NCBI RefSeq assembly: GCF_003253745.1
Contig: NZ_MZXV01000027.1
Location: forward strand, 248,001 to 312,000
Length of the DNA stretch: 64,000 nucleotides
Direction: 5' to 3'
Source: Mesorhizobium kowhaii
GTDB lineage: Bacteria; Pseudomonadota; Alphaproteobacteria; Rhizobiales; Rhizobiaceae
Made by a program: the position numbers and the translations under genes. Shown piece after piece: positions 1 to 7,591 of this stretch (the stretch's first letter is position 1; every line of letters starts with the position of its first letter). The notes beneath the pieces are model-generated. The model was not told the DNA's origin. It ran no database searches and worked only from the letters and a program-made list of their open reading frames with translations.

Positions 1-416
1 TCTATGACGAGCTCCATGCGGCGCGCGTCGTGCTTGAAGGCACGATCCTGAAGCCCAACATGGTGCTGGCCGGCAAGAAATCGGGCAAGGTGAGCAGCCC
101 GGAAGAAGTCGCGGAAATGACCATAAAACTGTTCCGCGAGACCGTGCCGGCAGCGGTGCCGGGCATCGCCTTCCTCTCCGGCGGCCAGGAGGACGAGGAA
201 GCGACCGCCAACCTCAACGCCATCAACGCCATCGGGCCGCACCCGTGGAAGCTGACCTTCTCCTATGGCCGCGCCCTGCAGGCCGCGCCGCAGAAAGCCT
301 GGAGCGGCAAGGCCTCGAACATCGCCGCCGGCCAGGCCGCCTTCACCCACCGCGCCCATATGAACCATCTGGCAGCACTTGGAAAATGGAAGGCGAGCCT
401 GGAACAGGCTGCCTGA
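1..416 (+). CDS. fbaB: Class I fructose-bisphosphate aldolase, C-terminal part (5' end outside window)
   Basis: The reading frame is open from the left edge and ends at TGA 414-416, giving about 137 C-terminal residues. It carries the conserved class I aldolase tail: LKPNMVLAGKKSGK, GIAFLSGGQ and the NLNAINAIGPHPWKLTFSYGR stretch, broken here only by the window edge. The enzyme interconverts fructose 1,6-bisphosphate with glyceraldehyde 3-phosphate and dihydroxyacetone phosphate by a Schiff-base mechanism in the cytosol. The Schiff-base lysine should lie upstream of the window. A strong rho-independent terminator follows within 30 bp, so this is the end of its transcription unit. Family assignment is firm; the symbol follows usual rhizobial naming. 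Confidence 0.9.
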   Translation, partial: YDELHAARVVLEGTILKPNMVLAGKKSGKVSSPEEVAEMTIKLFRETVPAAVPGIAFLSGGQEDEEATANLNAINAIGPHPWKLTFSYGRALQAAPQKAWSGKASNIAAGQAAFTHRAHMNHLAALGKWKASLEQAA

Positions 417-440
417 TCGGGGCTTTTCCGTATTCCTTCG

Positions 441-468
441 AACCCGGGCCATTGCGCCCGGGTTTTTT
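441..468 (+). terminator. Rho-independent terminator after the aldolase gene
   Basis: A 9-bp perfect stem, AACCCGGGC (441-449) with GCCCGGGTT (456-464), has a 6-nt loop and runs into six T residues (463-468). It lies 25 bp after the aldolase stop codon. Confidence 0.9.
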
Positions 469-581
469 GTTTGTGGCTTGCCTGGGCTTGGGACGGAGCG
501 CCTGCGTCCTTATTTCCTCTCCGGCGATGTCGGTTTTCGCCCGTCCCGACCGTCCTTGGGATGACAGACAGGGAGAGGTTC

Positions 582-1322
582 ATGCATCGCAACAAGGTCG
601 TTTCGCGTGAAGACTGGTTCCAGGCGCACAAGGCGCATCTGGCCCGCGAGAAGGAACTGACGCGGCTTCGCGAACGCATCTGCACTGAGCGGCGTGAACT
701 GCCCTGGCTGAAGATCCGAAAGGACTATGTCTTTGAGACCGAGCAAGGACCGAAGAAACTGGCCGACCTGTTTGCTGGCAACAGCCAGTTGATCGTCTAT
801 CACTTCATGTTCGGGCCGGGGTGCAACCATCACTGCGAGGGCTGCTCGTTCCTTGCCGACCATATCGACGGCGCCAACCGGCATCTCAGACATCACGACG
901 TGTCACTGGTCGTGATCTCGCGGGCACCGCTGGCTGAACTTCTGCCCTACAAACAGCGCATGGGCTGGAAGTTCGACTGGGTGTCGTCCTATGCCTCGGA
1001 TTTCAACTTCGACATGCAGGTCTCCTTCACCGACAAGCAGATCGCCGCTGGCGACACCACCTACAATTTCGAGGCCCGCCCCCGGACGTCGAAGGAGCTT
1101 CCCGGCACCAGTGTTTTCTACCGAGAGGAGAACGGCGACATCTTCCTCACCTTCATGTCGCGCGCCCGCGGCGGCGAGGCGCTGATCGGCACGTATGATT
1201 ATCTCGACATGACGCCGAAGGGCCGCAACGAAACCGGTCCCTATCACGGCCTGATGGATTGGGTGCGGCTGCATGATGAATACGGTGACCGGTCGGGAGC
1301 GCAGGAGACCTGTTGCGACTAG
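582..1322 (+). CDS. DUF899 family thioredoxin-like protein
   Basis: A 246-residue protein of the DUF899 family, which has a thioredoxin-like fold and is of unknown function. ATG 582 is preferred because GGGAGAGG (571-578) sits 3 nt upstream; ATG 561 is an alternative. Visible are YHFMFGPGCNHHCEGCSF with Cys81, Cys85 and Cys88, and the family's C-terminal Y-D-Y-L-D-M-T-P-K-G-R-N-E run. No signal peptide, so cytosolic. It stands alone after the aldolase terminator. Its TAG stop is formed by the first bases of a palindromic repeat (see 1320-1413). Function unknown; the clustered cysteines suggest a redox or metal-binding role, which is inference. Confidence 0.85.
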   Translation: MHRNKVVSREDWFQAHKAHLAREKELTRLRERICTERRELPWLKIRKDYVFETEQGPKKLADLFAGNSQLIVYHFMFGPGCNHHCEGCSFLADHIDGANRHLRHHDVSLVVISRAPLAELLPYKQRMGWKFDWVSSYASDFNFDMQVSFTDKQIAAGDTTYNFEARPRTSKELPGTSVFYREENGDIFLTFMSRARGGEALIGTYDYLDMTPKGRNETGPYHGLMDWVRLHDEYGDRSGAQETCCD

Positions 1323-1413
1323 AGCAATTCCAGGAAAAGTGAAACGGTTTTCCCGGGAAAAGCGCATAGCGCTTTCCCTTAGGGAATTGCGTCAAAACAG
1401 GCAGATAGCGCGG
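1320..1413. repeat. TA-flanked palindromic repeat, copy 1 (5' module only)
   Basis: First of six related copies in the window (others at 5922, 13972, 15161, 40166, 57644). It begins TAGAGCAATTCC and contains the inverted pair GCAATTCC / GGAATTGC. Inside that is a second stem, GGGAAAAGCGC / GCGCTTTCCC. This copy ends near ATAGCGCGG and lacks the second hairpin module seen in copies 2, 5 and 6. Its leading TAG is the stop codon of the DUF899 gene. Confidence 0.85.
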
Positions 1414-1465
1414 TGGCCAGCCGCCGGTCGTTCACCTCCGGCGCAACATGCGCTAAAGGGTGCGC

Positions 1466-2182
1466 ATGCAGCGCCTTCTCGCCCTCCTCACCTGGCTCGC
1501 CTACCCGGTCTATGTCTGGCAAGGCCTCGGCGTGCGCCGCCGCACCACGCGCATGCTGCCGGCTCAGGGACCGGTCATGCACGATCTCTCGGGCAATGCG
1601 CCGGCGATCTCGCTTCTGGTGCTGGGGGATTCCTCGGCCGCTTCGGTCGGCATCGGTAATTCGGAAAACGGGCTTGCCGCGCAACTCGCCGTGCTGATTT
1701 CGCAAAACACCGGCCGCGCCGTGCGCTGGCGGGCCGCCGGCTTCAATTCGGCAACGTCGGGCCAGATCCGCGACCATGTCCTGCCCAATCTGTCGGCGGA
1801 TCCGTGGACGCATATCGTGCTCGCCATCGGCACCAACGACACCAAGAATTTTCACTCGGTGCCGCGCTTCAAGAGGGAGTTCGGCGGCCTGCTCTATGCG
1901 CTGCGCGCCAAATGGCCGGAAGCGCGCGTAGTGTGGTCGCCGGTGCTGGAGTTCACGCGGGCGCCGGCGATGCCGTCGCTGCTGGGAAAAATCCTTGAGA
2001 TTCGTGCCACCGAGATGAACCGGATGGGCGAGCGCCTTTGCCTGGAGCGCGGCGCAGTGCCGGCGCCGCGCCTGCCGATCACAAATCCTGAAGAGGGTTT
2101 TGCCTCCGACGGATTTCATGCCTCGGAAGCCGGCTACCGGGCCTGGGCCGAGCATCTCGTCGGCCAGGTGCTCGCCAGCTGA
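1466..2182 (+). CDS. SGNH/GDSL-family hydrolase
   Basis: A 238-residue SGNH hydrolase (esterase/acyl-hydrolase superfamily). Block I is LLVLGDSSAASVGIG with the nucleophile Ser56; block III is IGTNDT near residue 125; block V is DGFHASEAGY with Asp215 and His218, completing the Ser-Asp-His triad. The N-terminus (LLALLTWLAYPVYVWQG) is hydrophobic and could be an uncleaved membrane anchor. ATG 1466 follows AAAGGG at 1455-1460; GTG 1460 is also in frame. Substrate unknown. It lies between a repeat copy and a minus-strand small membrane gene, with no evident operon partner. Confidence 0.85.
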   Translation: MQRLLALLTWLAYPVYVWQGLGVRRRTTRMLPAQGPVMHDLSGNAPAISLLVLGDSSAASVGIGNSENGLAAQLAVLISQNTGRAVRWRAAGFNSATSGQIRDHVLPNLSADPWTHIVLAIGTNDTKNFHSVPRFKREFGGLLYALRAKWPEARVVWSPVLEFTRAPAMPSLLGKILEIRATEMNRMGERLCLERGAVPAPRLPITNPEEGFASDGFHASEAGYRAWAEHLVGQVLAS

Positions 2183-2209
2183 ACTGAGCCGGGCCTGCTT
2201 GGCGCAGGC

Positions 2210-2371
2210 CTATGTCCAGTGTCCGAGCACGGCTGTTATGGAAATCGCCGCCATCGCCAGCAGCGCCAGCTTCCAGAAATCGCTACGCCGTTTCAGCCCC
2301 GGCCAGCCGAGCGGCTTGATCAGCTGGATGACCATGATGCCAACAATGACGAGCGCGAGGAGTTTCGACAT
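2210..2371 (-). CDS. Small two-helix membrane protein (53 aa)
   Basis: A 53-residue minus-strand gene from ATG at 2371 to TAG at 2210-2212. It starts MSKLLALVIVGIMVIQLIKP, followed by LGWPGLKRRSDFW and a second hydrophobic stretch LALLAMAAISITAVLG. Two transmembrane helices joined by a basic loop are predicted by eye. AAAGG lies 5 nt upstream of the ATG on its strand. The conserved-looking IKPLGWPGLKRRSDFWK segment and clean codon structure support a real gene. No function can be assigned. It is convergent with the SGNH hydrolase gene, 27 bp from its stop. Confidence 0.7.
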   Translation of the reverse strand: MSKLLALVIVGIMVIQLIKPLGWPGLKRRSDFWKLALLAMAAISITAVLGHWT

Positions 2372-2487
2372 GACGCCTTTGACCAGCAACGCGGCCGACT
2401 GTCAAAGCACGTCGTTCGTCGCCGGGGAAAGAATGGGCGCCGCGATCCCGAACCGGAACGCGGCGCCCGCCTTGACTGAGGAACGAT

Positions 2488-3435
2488 CTATTTCAGCGGC
2501 TTGAGGCCGGCCTCGATCGAAGCGCGCTTCGGTTCGAGGAACGGCGGCAGGGCCAGTTTTTCACCAAGCGTCTCGAGCGGCTCGTCGGCCGTGAACCCCG
2601 GTCCGTCGGTGGCGATCTCGAACAGGATGCCGTTCGGCTCACGGAAATAGAGCGAACGGAAGTAGTAGCGCTCGACCTCACCGCTCGACGGCAGCCGGAA
2701 TTCGGCCAGCCGCGCCGTCCATTGATGCAGCGTCTCCTGGTCCGGCGCCCTGAAGGCGACGTGATGGACCGCACCGGCACCTTGCCTTGCGGGCGCCAGT
2801 CCCGGCTGCACCAGGACATGAAGCTCCGCCGCCGGCCCGCCCTCGCCCATTTCGAAGACGTGAACCTGACCTTCCGGCGAGGCATAGTCGCGGGCCTTGC
2901 GCATGTTCATCACTTGCGTCACCACCGCCTCGGTGTTGGTGCTGTCGGGAACGCTGATGACAATTGGCCCGAGCCCGCGGATCTGGTGCTCGGCCGGCAC
3001 CGGGCTTTGCGCCCAGGGATGACTGTCGCCCTTGCCGCCATCGCTGACGAGGCGCAGACGCTGGCCCTCGGGATCCTCGAAATCCAGACAGAGGTAGCCG
3101 CCGATGTCGGCGGTCTCGCTCGCCACGATGTTTTCGTCGGTCAGGCGCTGCTTCCACCAGGCAAGGCTTTGCTGGCTGCCGACCCTGAGGCTGGTCCGCA
3201 CGATGCTGTGGGTGCCGCGCCGCTCGCGGCCAACCGGCCAGTCGAAGAAGGTAAGGTCGGTGCCCGGTGTCGCTTCGCCGTCGGCATAGAAGAGGTGGTA
3301 GGCCGAGGTGTCGTCCTGGTTCACCGTCTTCTTAACCAGCCGCAAGCCCAGCACCTTTGTGTAGAAATGGAGATTTCCAGGCGCATTGGCGGTGATGGCG
3401 GTCAGATGGTGGATCCCTGTCAGTTGCAGGCTCAT
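2488..3435 (-). CDS. Ring-cleaving extradiol dioxygenase-like VOC protein
   Basis: A 315-residue protein of the vicinal oxygen chelate superfamily, made of two glyoxalase/dioxygenase modules. The first begins [20 protein letters not shown] (residues 6-25) and the second contains [12 protein letters not shown] near residue 220. The C-terminal [18 protein letters not shown] supplies the usual metal-binding glutamate; the paired histidines supply the others. Close relatives are annotated as ring-cleaving dioxygenases of the LinE/MhqO/MhqA type acting on hydroquinones. GGGAGA lies 6 nt before the ATG. Single gene; substrate unproven. Confidence 0.85.
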   Translation of the reverse strand: MSLQLTGIHHLTAITANAPGNLHFYTKVLGLRLVKKTVNQDDTSAYHLFYADGEATPGTDLTFFDWPVGRERRGTHSIVRTSLRVGSQQSLAWWKQRLTDENIVASETADIGGYLCLDFEDPEGQRLRLVSDGGKGDSHPWAQSPVPAEHQIRGLGPIVISVPDSTNTEAVVTQVMNMRKARDYASPEGQVHVFEMGEGGPAAELHVLVQPGLAPARQGAGAVHHVAFRAPDQETLHQWTARLAEFRLPSSGEVERYYFRSLYFREPNGILFEIATDGPGFTADEPLETLGEKLALPPFLEPKRASIEAGLKPLK

Positions 3436-3676
3436 GGTCGTCTCCCTGTTTTTGGGGAAGAATTTTCTCCTTCCATATCAGAACTGCGGCCTCGTTGCTG
3501 AAGGCCGCGTATCCTGACAGACCGTCGCCGGAGACTGAACAGTGGACCCTCGATCGATATTCGAGGGGTGAACAATCTCAGCCGGCCGAGCCCGTTGCTG
3601 GCTAGTCTGGATGCCGTGAAAACGATGCCTTCCCTCAAAAGAAGCATCGATCGCAACTATCGTCCGCGCCCTGCCA

Positions 3677-3704
3677 CCCTCCTGACAGACTGCTGTCAGG
3701 AGGG
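3677..3704. promoter_or_regulatory. Perfect palindrome upstream of DUF1127 gene (site 1)
   Basis: CCCTCCTGACAG (3677-3688) and CTGTCAGGAGGG (3693-3704) are exact reverse complements separated by ACTG, 41 bp before the DUF1127 start. The core CCTCCTGACA-N6-TGTCAGGAGG recurs with identical spacing at 4592-4617. No T-run follows, so an operator is more likely than a terminator. The rest of the 309-bp gap 3436-3744 shows no gene. Confidence 0.7.
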
Positions 3705-3744
3705 GTATGCGATAGTGTCTCCATTCAGAGAGAGGAGACTAGCC

Positions 3745-3912
3745 ATGAACGGTTTTACCATTCTGCGCGGCATGCAGCACTATGTCGGCAAGATCCGGAC
3801 GATGCGCAACGAAATCCGCACCCAGCGGTTCATGAACTCGCTGCCGGCGGACCTTCGCAAGGATATCGGCTGGCCGGACATGTATTCGGAACGTCGCCAT
3901 CGCGGCAATTGA
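3745..3912 (+). CDS. DUF1127-like small protein (55 aa)
   Basis: A 55-residue basic protein with the DUF1127 (YjiS-like) signature in its second half, RFMNSLPADLRKDIGWPDMYSER. ATG 3745 follows GAGAGAGGAGACTAGCC; the frame is open further upstream but those extra residues have no family resemblance. DUF1127 proteins in alphaproteobacteria are small arginine-rich proteins, some implicated in RNA turnover and phosphate or carbon metabolism. The palindrome at 3677-3704 lies in its promoter region, which suggests control by the same factor as the gene at 4670. Confidence 0.75.
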   Translation: MNGFTILRGMQHYVGKIRTMRNEIRTQRFMNSLPADLRKDIGWPDMYSERRHRGN

Positions 3913-4008
3913 GACGAATTTTTCGACACAGCGGTTGGATGTGGGCGCCACAACGCCCAGATAAGTGGCCAGATAGCAGGTTTGGCGCGCGAGGGATGGA
4001 GCGAGCTC

Positions 4009-4599
4009 ATGCCCGAACAGAAGACAATCGGCTTTCTTTTCATCGAAGGCTTTGCCGACTGGGAATATGGTTTGCTGGCGGCATCGGCGGTCGAATGGTT
4101 CGGCGCCCGCGCGGTGTCGCTGACACCCGATGGCAAGCCGGTGACCGGGACGAGCGGTTTTCGGCTGACGCCCGATCGCTCTGCTGAAGTCGGTGAGAAT
4201 GCTGATCTCGATGCCATCGCTGTGATCGGCTCCGACCAGTGGGCAGGCAAGGCGCCGCCGGATGCGGCAGAATTGCTCACATCCGTTGCGTCGCGCGGCG
4301 GCGTGGTCGGCGGTATCTGTGCCGGCACGCTGGCGTTGGCCCGGGCCGGCCTGTTCGAGCAGGCCAGGCACACCAGCAATGGCCGCGACTGGATCAACCG
4401 CCACGAAGCCGGCTATGCCGGCGAAAGCAACTATCAGGACGTGCCGCACGCCGTGGCCGACGGCGCGGTCGTTTCCGCGCCAGGCTCAGCGCCGGGCACC
4501 TTCGCGCTTGCCTTTCTGAAGACGCTCTATCCGGAAAGAGGCAGCGATCTCGCGCAGATGCGGACGCTGTTCGCCAAGGAGTATGCTGAAGCCTCCTGA
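4009..4599 (+). CDS. DJ-1/PfpI family protein
   Basis: A 196-residue DJ-1/PfpI (class I glutamine amidotransferase-like) protein. It begins MPEQKTIGFLFIEGFADWE; the Glu in EGFADWE is the usual partner of the nucleophile. The nucleophile elbow is GGICAGTLALARAG with Cys104. ATG 4009 follows GGAGCGAG; an earlier in-frame start at 3982 would only add nine residues. Family members include proteases, chaperones, glyoxalases and regulators, so the reaction is not known. The stop codon lies inside the palindrome at 4592-4617, linking it physically to the next gene. Confidence 0.85.
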   Translation: MPEQKTIGFLFIEGFADWEYGLLAASAVEWFGARAVSLTPDGKPVTGTSGFRLTPDRSAEVGENADLDAIAVIGSDQWAGKAPPDAAELLTSVASRGGVVGGICAGTLALARAGLFEQARHTSNGRDWINRHEAGYAGESNYQDVPHAVADGAVVSAPGSAPGTFALAFLKTLYPERGSDLAQMRTLFAKEYAEAS

Positions 4600-4617
4600 C
4601 AGTATGTTGTCAGGAGG
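4592..4617. promoter_or_regulatory. Palindrome upstream of gene 4670 (site 2)
   Basis: CCTCCTGACA (4592-4601), six bases, then TGTCAGGAGG (4608-4617): a perfect 10-bp inverted repeat with the same core and spacing as site 1 at 3677. It overlaps the stop of the DJ-1 gene and lies 53 bp before the next start. The WYL regulator encoded at 5205 is the nearest candidate binder (inference). Confidence 0.7.
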
Positions 4618-4669
4618 AACGTGCAATGGTGCGAAATCGAGATGCTGTGCATCGACGAGAGGACGATCG

Positions 4670-5077
4670 ATGAAGAGCTGGAACGACAGATTGAACGCAC
4701 AAGGTATCAACGGCGTGAAGCCGACGCCGCGCACGATGGCCGATGTCGTCGAGGGCCAGCCGATGCTGGTGCCGACAGCTCGTCAGGTCGATGATTTCAT
4801 CCGCTCGATTTCGGAAGGCGTCGAGATGGATGTCCGTGCGCTGCGCACGGCACTTGCCATCGAGCATGGCGCCGAAGTGACATGCCCGGTTACCATCGGC
4901 TATCATCTGCGCACTGTTGCCGAGGCCGCCAACGAGGATCTCGAGCGCGGCATGACACTGAGCGACATCGCGCCGTTCTGGTGCGTGCTCGATGCGAACA
5001 CGCCGACCACGAGAAAACTGTCCTTTGGCGCGGCATTCGTCGCCGCGCAGCGCAAGCGCGAAGGGCTGAAACCATAA
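4670..5077 (+). CDS. Conserved hypothetical protein (135 aa)
   Basis: A 135-residue soluble protein that I do not recognise as a named family. ATG 4670 is preceded by GAGAGG at a 7-8 nt spacing. Features are a central acidic helix (DDFIRSISEGVEMDVRALR), HGAEVTCPVTIGYHLR around the single cysteine, and a C-terminal WCVLDANTPTTRKLSFGAAF segment that looks strongly conserved in style. No signal peptide or membrane segment. It lies between the DJ-1 gene and a WYL-domain regulator on the same strand, with its own upstream palindrome. It may be a regulated member of that small cluster. Confidence 0.65.
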   Translation: MKSWNDRLNAQGINGVKPTPRTMADVVEGQPMLVPTARQVDDFIRSISEGVEMDVRALRTALAIEHGAEVTCPVTIGYHLRTVAEAANEDLERGMTLSDIAPFWCVLDANTPTTRKLSFGAAFVAAQRKREGLKP

Positions 5078-5179
5078 TGCATGCCGCCCAAAAGTGTTCT
5101 GCGGTTTTGGGATGACGGCAAGCGCAAAACCACAATGCGCGTCGCCCAAAAATGGAGACCGGTTTTGGGCGACATGCAT
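5077..5179. repeat. Nested inverted repeats with CCGCCCAAAA / TTTTGGGCG arms
   Basis: The outer arms ATGCATGCCGCCCAAAA (5077-5093) and TTTTGGGCGACATGCAT (5163-5179) are reverse complements at 16 of 17 positions. Between them lie inner arms GGTTTTGGGATGACGGCA and GCGTCGCCCAAAA, a second inverted pair. The element fills the gap before the WYL regulator and overlaps the last base of the upstream stop codon. It resembles short palindromic repeats scattered in rhizobial genomes. Confidence 0.65.
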
Positions 5180-5204
5180 AGAAACAACGCCGAGGGACCA
5201 ACCA

Positions 5205-5924
5205 ATGCGCCGCGCCGACAGGCTCTTCCAGATCGTGCAGCATCTGCGTGGTGGCCGTCTGGTCACCGCTCAGAAGCTCGGCACGTGGCTCGAGGTTTCC
5301 GAGCGAACCATCTACCGCGATATCGCCGACCTGCAGTCGACCGGAGTGCCGATCGACGGCGAGGCCGGCGTTGGCTACATGATGAGGGAGGGTTTCGACC
5401 TTCCGCCGCTGATGTTCACGCGTGACGAGATCGTCGCGCTGGTTGCCGGCGCCCGCATGGTGCGCGCCTTTGGCGGCGCCGCCATGGCGAGGGCGGCCGA
5501 CGAGGCGCTGGTCAAGATCGGTGCGGTGCTGCCGGATGCCGAGAAGGACCGCATCGCCCGCACCGAGATCCACACGCCGATGTGGGTGGTCAGCGACGCC
5601 GCCCGCGAGGCGATCGACCTGATCGAGCGTGCGGTCGAAAAGCGCCAGGTGCTGACCATCGACTATTGCGACGAGGCCGGCCGCGGCACCGCCCGTGATA
5701 TCCGTCCGCTCGGCCTGTGGTTCTGGGGCAAGGTGTGGACGCTGGTTGCCTGGTGCGAGATGCGCGACGATTTTCGCGCCTTCCGCATCGATCGCATCGC
5801 TTCGGTGGTCATCGCCGGCCGCATCTTCAAGCCGGAACGCGGCAAGCAGCTTGCCGACTTCTACCGGGCAGTGGAGCGCAGCGAGGATTACGGCATGGCA
5901 CCGGACCGCGCGGCGCGGACCTAG
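5205..5924 (+). CDS. HTH-11/WYL-domain transcriptional regulator (YafY type)
   Basis: A 239-residue regulator. Residues 1-60 form a DeoR/HTH-11 winged helix (RLFQIVQHLRGGRLVTAQKL, then EVSERTIYRDIADLQSTGVPI). A WYL domain with the variant core FWGKVWTLVAWCEMRDDFRAFRIDRI occupies the C-terminal half. WYL domains often bind ligands or nucleic acids and regulate genes nearby. ATG 5205 follows GAGGGACC; longer upstream frames run through the palindromic repeat and are not credible. It is the only regulator in the 3.7-5.9 kb cluster, so it may act at the two CCTGACA-N6-TGTCAGG sites. Its TAG stop is contributed by repeat copy 2. Confidence 0.85.
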   Translation: MRRADRLFQIVQHLRGGRLVTAQKLGTWLEVSERTIYRDIADLQSTGVPIDGEAGVGYMMREGFDLPPLMFTRDEIVALVAGARMVRAFGGAAMARAADEALVKIGAVLPDAEKDRIARTEIHTPMWVVSDAAREAIDLIERAVEKRQVLTIDYCDEAGRGTARDIRPLGLWFWGKVWTLVAWCEMRDDFRAFRIDRIASVVIAGRIFKPERGKQLADFYRAVERSEDYGMAPDRAART

Positions 5925-6052
5925 AGCAATTCCAGGAAAAGTGTGAAACGGTTTTTCCCGGGAAAAGCGCATAGCGCTTTCCCTTAGGGAATTGCGTCAA
6001 AACAAAGAGATAGAGCGGTTCTGCGTTTCCGTGAAACGACGAACCCTCTGAG
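5922..6052. repeat. TA-flanked palindromic repeat, copy 2
   Basis: Starts TAGAGCAATTCCAGG at the stop codon of the WYL gene and contains both modules: the GCAATTCC...GGAATTGC hairpin and a second module AGAGCGGTTCTGCGTTTC...GAAAC. The right end is degenerate (GAACCCTCTGAG) compared with copies 5 and 6. Confidence 0.85.
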
Positions 6053-6067
6053 ACTGCCGGACCGCAC

Positions 6068-6096
6068 AAAAAAGCCCGCTCGAAGCGGGCTTTTTT
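6068..6096 (-). terminator. Terminator of trcR (bidirectional in form)
   Basis: AAAAAAGCCCGCT (6068-6080), a three-base loop, then AGCGGGCTTTTTT (6084-6096): a near-perfect stem with A and T tracts on both sides. It lies 19 bp beyond the trcR stop on the minus strand and could also stop plus-strand transcripts from the WYL gene. Confidence 0.85.
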
Positions 6097-6114
6097 GTTG
6101 GATTGTCGGAGATA

Positions 6115-6807
6115 TCACTCGTCGTCGTTATCAGTGTTCTTGGACTTCAAGGCCGAGAGCTTGGCGAAGACGGCGTTGGCGTCGAGCTCGGCATCCTCGT
6201 CCTTCGGTTTCTCCGGAGTCGGCACCAGCCGCTCGGTCAAGGCCGCCGGCAGCAGCGTGTCGCCGACCGGCTGTGCCTGCTCGCGACCACGCGAAGCGCG
6301 GTTGACTTCCATGTCGAGGTCGATCTGCGAAGCGAGGCCCAGCGTCACCGGGTCCATCGGCTGCAGATTGGCCGAGTTCCAGTGCTTGCGCTCGCGGATC
6401 TGCTCGATCGTCGACTTGGTGGTGCCAACGAGGCGCGAAATCTGCGCGTCCTTCAGTTCGGGATGGTTGCGCACCAGCCACAGAATGGCATTCGGCCGAT
6501 CCTGGCGCTTCGACAGCGGCGTGTAGCGCGGACCCTTGCGCTTGGATTCCGGCACCCGCACCTTGGGGTCCGAAAGTTTCAAGCGCTGGTTGGGGTCCTT
6601 TTCGGCGCGCGCGATCTCGTCGCGGGTCAGCTGGCCGGTCATGATCGGGTCCATGCCCTTGATGCCTTGCGCCGATTCGCCGTCGGCGATGGCCTTGACC
6701 TCGAGCGGATGCAGCCCGCAGAACTGCGCGATCTGCTCGAAAGAAAGCGCGGTGTTGTCGACCAGCCAGACGGCGGTCGCCTTGGGCATCAGCAGCGTAT
6801 TGGCCAT
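6115..6807 (-). CDS. trcR: Cell-cycle transcriptional regulator TrcR (DUF1013)
   Basis: A 230-residue DUF1013 protein. It starts MANTLLMPKATAVWLVDNTA and contains LSFEQIAQFCGLHPLEVKAIADGE and RNHPELKDAQISRLVGTTKS, both helix-turn-helix-like, as in alphaproteobacterial TrcR. The family is confined to alphaproteobacteria and is linked to CtrA-dependent cell-cycle gene expression and RNA polymerase association. The C-terminal 60 residues are acidic and low-complexity, ending NTDNDDE. ATG 6807 follows AAGGA at 9-nt spacing. A good sigma-70-type promoter lies at 6885-6913 and a strong terminator follows, so it is monocistronic. Confidence 0.9.
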   Translation of the reverse strand: MANTLLMPKATAVWLVDNTALSFEQIAQFCGLHPLEVKAIADGESAQGIKGMDPIMTGQLTRDEIARAEKDPNQRLKLSDPKVRVPESKRKGPRYTPLSKRQDRPNAILWLVRNHPELKDAQISRLVGTTKSTIEQIRERKHWNSANLQPMDPVTLGLASQIDLDMEVNRASRGREQAQPVGDTLLPAALTERLVPTPEKPKDEDAELDANAVFAKLSALKSKNTDNDDE

Positions 6808-6884
6808 TTTAAAAATCCTTCTCGTTCGCCCGCGTTCCCGCGCGGGCGGTGGTTTAGAGCCACCAAAATGGGAAATTCGCGGCC

Positions 6885-6913
6885 TATATAGCCGCTCCAT
6901 CGCCGCTTCGCAA
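6885..6913 (-). promoter_or_regulatory. Sigma-70-type promoter of trcR
   Basis: Read on the minus strand: TTGCGA (6908-6913), a 17-bp spacer, then TATATA (6885-6890), about 78 bp before the trcR start. The spacing is ideal and both boxes are near consensus. Confidence 0.6.
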
Positions 6914-7041
6914 TGTTTTTGGATGTCGTCGGCCAGAAACCGTCGCTCGCGACGACCGGAACGGCTCCGCGCTCTTGAGCAGCGACAAGCTGGCTTTGCT
7001 GACTGAGGCCGCGGTCGATCCCGTCTCGCCGCCCGACCCCC

Positions 7042-7077
7042 AAAACGACAAAACCCGCCGGACTGGGTCCAGCGGGC
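7042..7077 (-). terminator. Terminator downstream of DUF1127 gene
   Basis: On the minus strand CCCGCTGGAC, a short loop, and GTCCGGCGGG pair fully if one G-U wobble is allowed, followed by TTTTGTCGTTTT. It lies about 80 bp past the DUF1127 stop. A second hairpin without a T-run, GGTCCGCTC/GAGCGGACC, sits at about 7128-7147. The rest of 6914-7156 holds no gene that I can support. Confidence 0.6.
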
Positions 7078-7156
7078 TCGGAACCGCGACGGAAATCCGT
7101 CTGATGCGGCTCTGGCTTCTCGTGCATGGTCCGCTCGGAGCGGACCGTGCTCGACT

Positions 7157-7297
7157 TCAGATGGTCCTGCGGGCGATCTTTTCGATGTCGGCGCGGTTGA
7201 TGCCGAGATCGTTGAGCTGACGTGCGTTGAGACGGTTCAGTTCGCGCACGGTCTCGGTGTACATGCGCCAGTTACGAAAAGCGCGGATCGGGTTCAT
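7157..7297 (-). CDS. DUF1127 small protein (46 aa)
   Basis: A 46-residue peptide beginning MNPIRAFRNWRMYTETVREL with the DUF1127 hallmark LNRLNARQLNDLGINRADI. This is the short rhizobial form of DUF1127. GGAGGA lies 6 nt before the ATG, an excellent ribosome binding site. It is arginine-rich and soluble. Its own terminator follows. Short DUF1127 proteins have been implicated in RNA maturation and stress physiology in Agrobacterium; the role here is unknown. Confidence 0.85.
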   Translation of the reverse strand: MNPIRAFRNWRMYTETVRELNRLNARQLNDLGINRADIEKIARRTI

Positions 7298-7459
7298 GGT
7301 AGTCCTCCAAATGGGTTGTTCGTTTCGGTGATGCTCAAATAGTCATCATCGATCAGGACTTGAACGGCCGATTTTGCATAGCAATGATGCAAATGCTGCA
7401 TTGCATCATTAAGCCTCTGTTCATCTTGTAGGCAGCGAGACGCACGCCGGGGACGTGTC

Positions 7460-7583
7460 GAGATTCAGGTCAGGCCGAGTCGAAAATGGTGGTTTCCGAG
7501 AACCGGAGCGGAGCGTACTTAAAGTACGTGAGCACCGGAGGCGCAGGAAGCCGCCATTTGCAGGCCGGCATCACCTGAATATC
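7460..7583. repeat. RIME-like 124-bp intergenic repeat, copy 1
   Basis: A 124-bp element bounded by GATTCAGGT and ACCTGAATATC (imperfect inverted ends). It holds an internal palindrome CGTACTTAAAGTACG flanked by CCGGAG and CACCGG. A second copy of the same length lies at 53110-53233. The arrangement of two palindromes resembles rhizobial RIME1 elements. It fills the gap between a DUF1127 promoter region and the oxidoreductase stop; no gene is seen in 7298-7591. Confidence 0.8.
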
Positions 7584-7591
7584 GATACGGC

